From Ophiodon elongatus (lineage: Eukaryota; Chordata; Actinopteri; Perciformes; Hexagrammidae): a stretch of 64,000 nt of DNA. Made by a program: the position numbers and the translations under genes. The DNA lies in contig JACSYO010001999.1 in the NCBI GenBank assembly GCA_016806645.1, positions 2,099,501-2,163,500 of the forward strand. Direction: 5' to 3'. Positions 38,058-64,000 of the stretch are shown here, one piece after another. The notes under the pieces are model-generated. The model did not search any database. It was not told the origin of the DNA and saw only the letters and a list, made by a program, of their open reading frames with translations. Numbering within the stretch: position 1 is the first letter of the stretch; the number at the start of each line of letters is the position of its first letter.

Positions 38058-40005
38058 TTTTCCTCAACTCAACTTCCTCAACTCCCTTATGTTTTACTGT
38101 GACAAGAACCCACTCGGCTGAAGCTCTTGATCGCCATCTACTGATACGTTGCCACTGTTGCACCACGTGGCTGATACACTTCTCATAGCAGAACATGTAC
38201 TAGGAACTGTATCGCTGCATTGACAGAGACCAAATAGATGATTTTCAGTGATGTACAAAGTTTTATTATTGAAGAAGAAGACGGTGCAGTTGCATGATGG
38301 TGTTGAACTAAGAGCTACTGTATCGTGTAAAACCCTACGGCTCCTTTCTTTGGGTTGTAGAAAACATGCCAGCAGGTTTGTTTCTTCTTTTCTGAAAATA
38401 ATAAATAAATGGAGTGTGTATCTTGTTTGAAACAGTCTCTACTAAATAATATTTTCAGTGTAAATGTTAAAATGTTGAAGAATGTCCAATTTGCTACGAC
38501 TCAGGTTAGTTTTAAGTTAACAAGAACTGTTCATGCTTCAGATGCCCCAATCCCATGCTTTTAGAATTATCAGTGGCTAAAACTGTAACAGAACAACCGC
38601 TCTCAAGCCACAGAGCCTCCTATGTAACACTTGACAATGCACTTGCACTACTTTTATGAAATGTTAAGAATGTTGATTTATTAACTTACAAAACAATGGA
38701 TATCGGTGTGAAAAATAAGGCCATGTTGACGTTGGTTCTCGATTGCCCCGCTTGCTTTTTATTGCGTTTTCCTCATTTAGTGCAGGACTGACACAGCAGC
38801 AGAGTCTAAATGACTGACTATGCATCACAGGCTCAATACCTTCACATCTGAGTAACAAGTGTCCCATATGATTTATTCAATCCAACTGCATATTGTGTGA
38901 TAACAATGCAAAATATAGGAGCTAATGTCCATTTTTGTTTCCATATGTGGCATTAAACATCTGCCTTGTGTGGACATAATTGGTGGGCATATTTGCCCTG
39001 AAAAAATGTTTAAATTAGCAAGCTTGGGCAGCATTTTCATGATTGGAACTCAATTAAAGACCCATTTAAAAAAAGTGAACGTATTTTAGCTTGAAACTGG
39101 GCATGCATGGACATTTTCATGTCTTGTTCACCTCTCTGTTTGTTTGTATAGAAGAGAAACACTCGTGGAATTTGTCTGTAGACTTTTCGTCTGGTTTTGT
39201 AGCCAGCTTATAACGCGGTCCATTAAATCAATCATTTAACATGCCATGCAGCAGGTTCACTGGTTTATTGACGGGGAAGTATCTGCAATACTTTGAGGGG
39301 AGTTGTTCTGCAGTACTTAGTGAACACCAGGCTGAATTAACGATGCTGAAAAGCAAGCACATTTCTTTTTTTTTCTCTCTGCAAGAATCTAATGGATTAT
39401 CATAGCTAAGGTTGTGGCATCGAAACACCTCAAGTCATTCAAAGGTATAGAAGTTATATCAAGACACTATGCTAACTGTGTGAGACTGAAACATTCCTGC
39501 ATCACTAACTCCCACTATGTTTTCAAAGTTGAAGTGGTCAGTGTAACAAAAGAAATGCTGAAATGCTCTCACTATTTATAACAGAAAGTGATTTTCTCTC
39601 CCATGTTTCATTCAAATCCGTGTCACGTTTAGGTTCAGTGCCAAATGAAAAGTGTCATGAATCACTCTCACACCTCTGTACTCTTGCGCACCTTTCGCCA
39701 CTAATAAACACAACATATATGTCCCCAAGTGAGAAAGAAATGTCCCTAAACAACTATTTTTCTGTTAACTAAGATCTCGATGGATGCAATGCAACTGTAA
39801 TTAAGCATTGCGTGTAAAGTGTTGGACCACAAACAAAACGAAAAGGTGATAAAGGACGACTCTTTTGTTTTTACAAGTACATATTTTTACCATCCTCCGT
39901 AATAAACTGCTAATCGTAACCATTCAACTTAACCTAAAATAGCCTGTAATAGCATCGTCAGCAGCAACAGTCAGTCAGTTGGCTCCTGATGGGTCTCCCG
40001 ATGGC
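38058..40005. other. 3' flank of kcnq2, no gene seen
   Basis: Presumably includes the kcnq2 3' untranslated region. TTTATT at 39264-39269 (AATAAA on the minus strand) is one possible polyadenylation signal. No coding signal. Confidence 0.35.
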
Positions 40006-63976
<23,971 letters not shown>

Positions 63977-64000
63977 CCTAAAGTCGAGACGACTCTCACG

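Overview
The window is vertebrate nuclear DNA, almost certainly from a ray-finned (teleost) fish. It has short GT-AG introns, many (CA)n/(TG)n tracts, fish-type interspersed repeats, and two neuronal channel genes with vertebrate exon structure. No bacterial, phage or CRISPR-like system is present.

Two complete coding sequences lie on the minus strand. chrna4 (nicotinic acetylcholine receptor alpha-4) occupies 1339-9107 in six coding exons and gives a 640-residue protein. kcnq2 (Kv7.2, the M-current potassium channel) occupies 40006-63976 in fifteen coding exons and gives an 863-residue protein. I rebuilt both by joining exons at splice sites and checking reading phase at every junction; both total lengths are exact multiples of three. 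The order chrna4 then kcnq2 in the same orientation matches human 20q13.33. I did not decide which teleost duplicate (a or b) each gene is.

Layout: 1-1338 is the 3' flank of chrna4. 1339-9107 is chrna4. 9108-9190 is its 5' leader, with a very short upstream ORF. 9191-10058 is a pyrimidine-rich and (TG)n-rich upstream block with a 181-bp tandem duplication. 10059-40005 is about 30 kb of intergenic DNA with no recognisable gene. It holds decayed transposons (two inverted copies of one MITE-like family, a foldback element, a Tc1-like transposase fragment, other dispersed repeats), a perfect 32-bp-arm hairpin, microsatellites and a few unique islands that might be conserved regulatory DNA. 40006-63976 is kcnq2, whose 10.3-kb first intron is also rich in repeats. 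The window ends 24 bases upstream of the kcnq2 start codon, so its promoter lies outside.

The genes encode two membrane proteins of neurons. CHRNA4 forms ligand-gated cation channels, typically with beta-2. KCNQ2 forms the voltage-gated M-channel, typically with KCNQ3, which muscarinic receptors inhibit. The points most worth a second look are a frame-proven GC-AG intron in kcnq2, pore substitutions at known TEA and retigabine sites, a 30-nt microexon followed by a (UG)45 tract, and an inverted pair of minisatellite-bearing repeats flanking kcnq2 exons 2-6.
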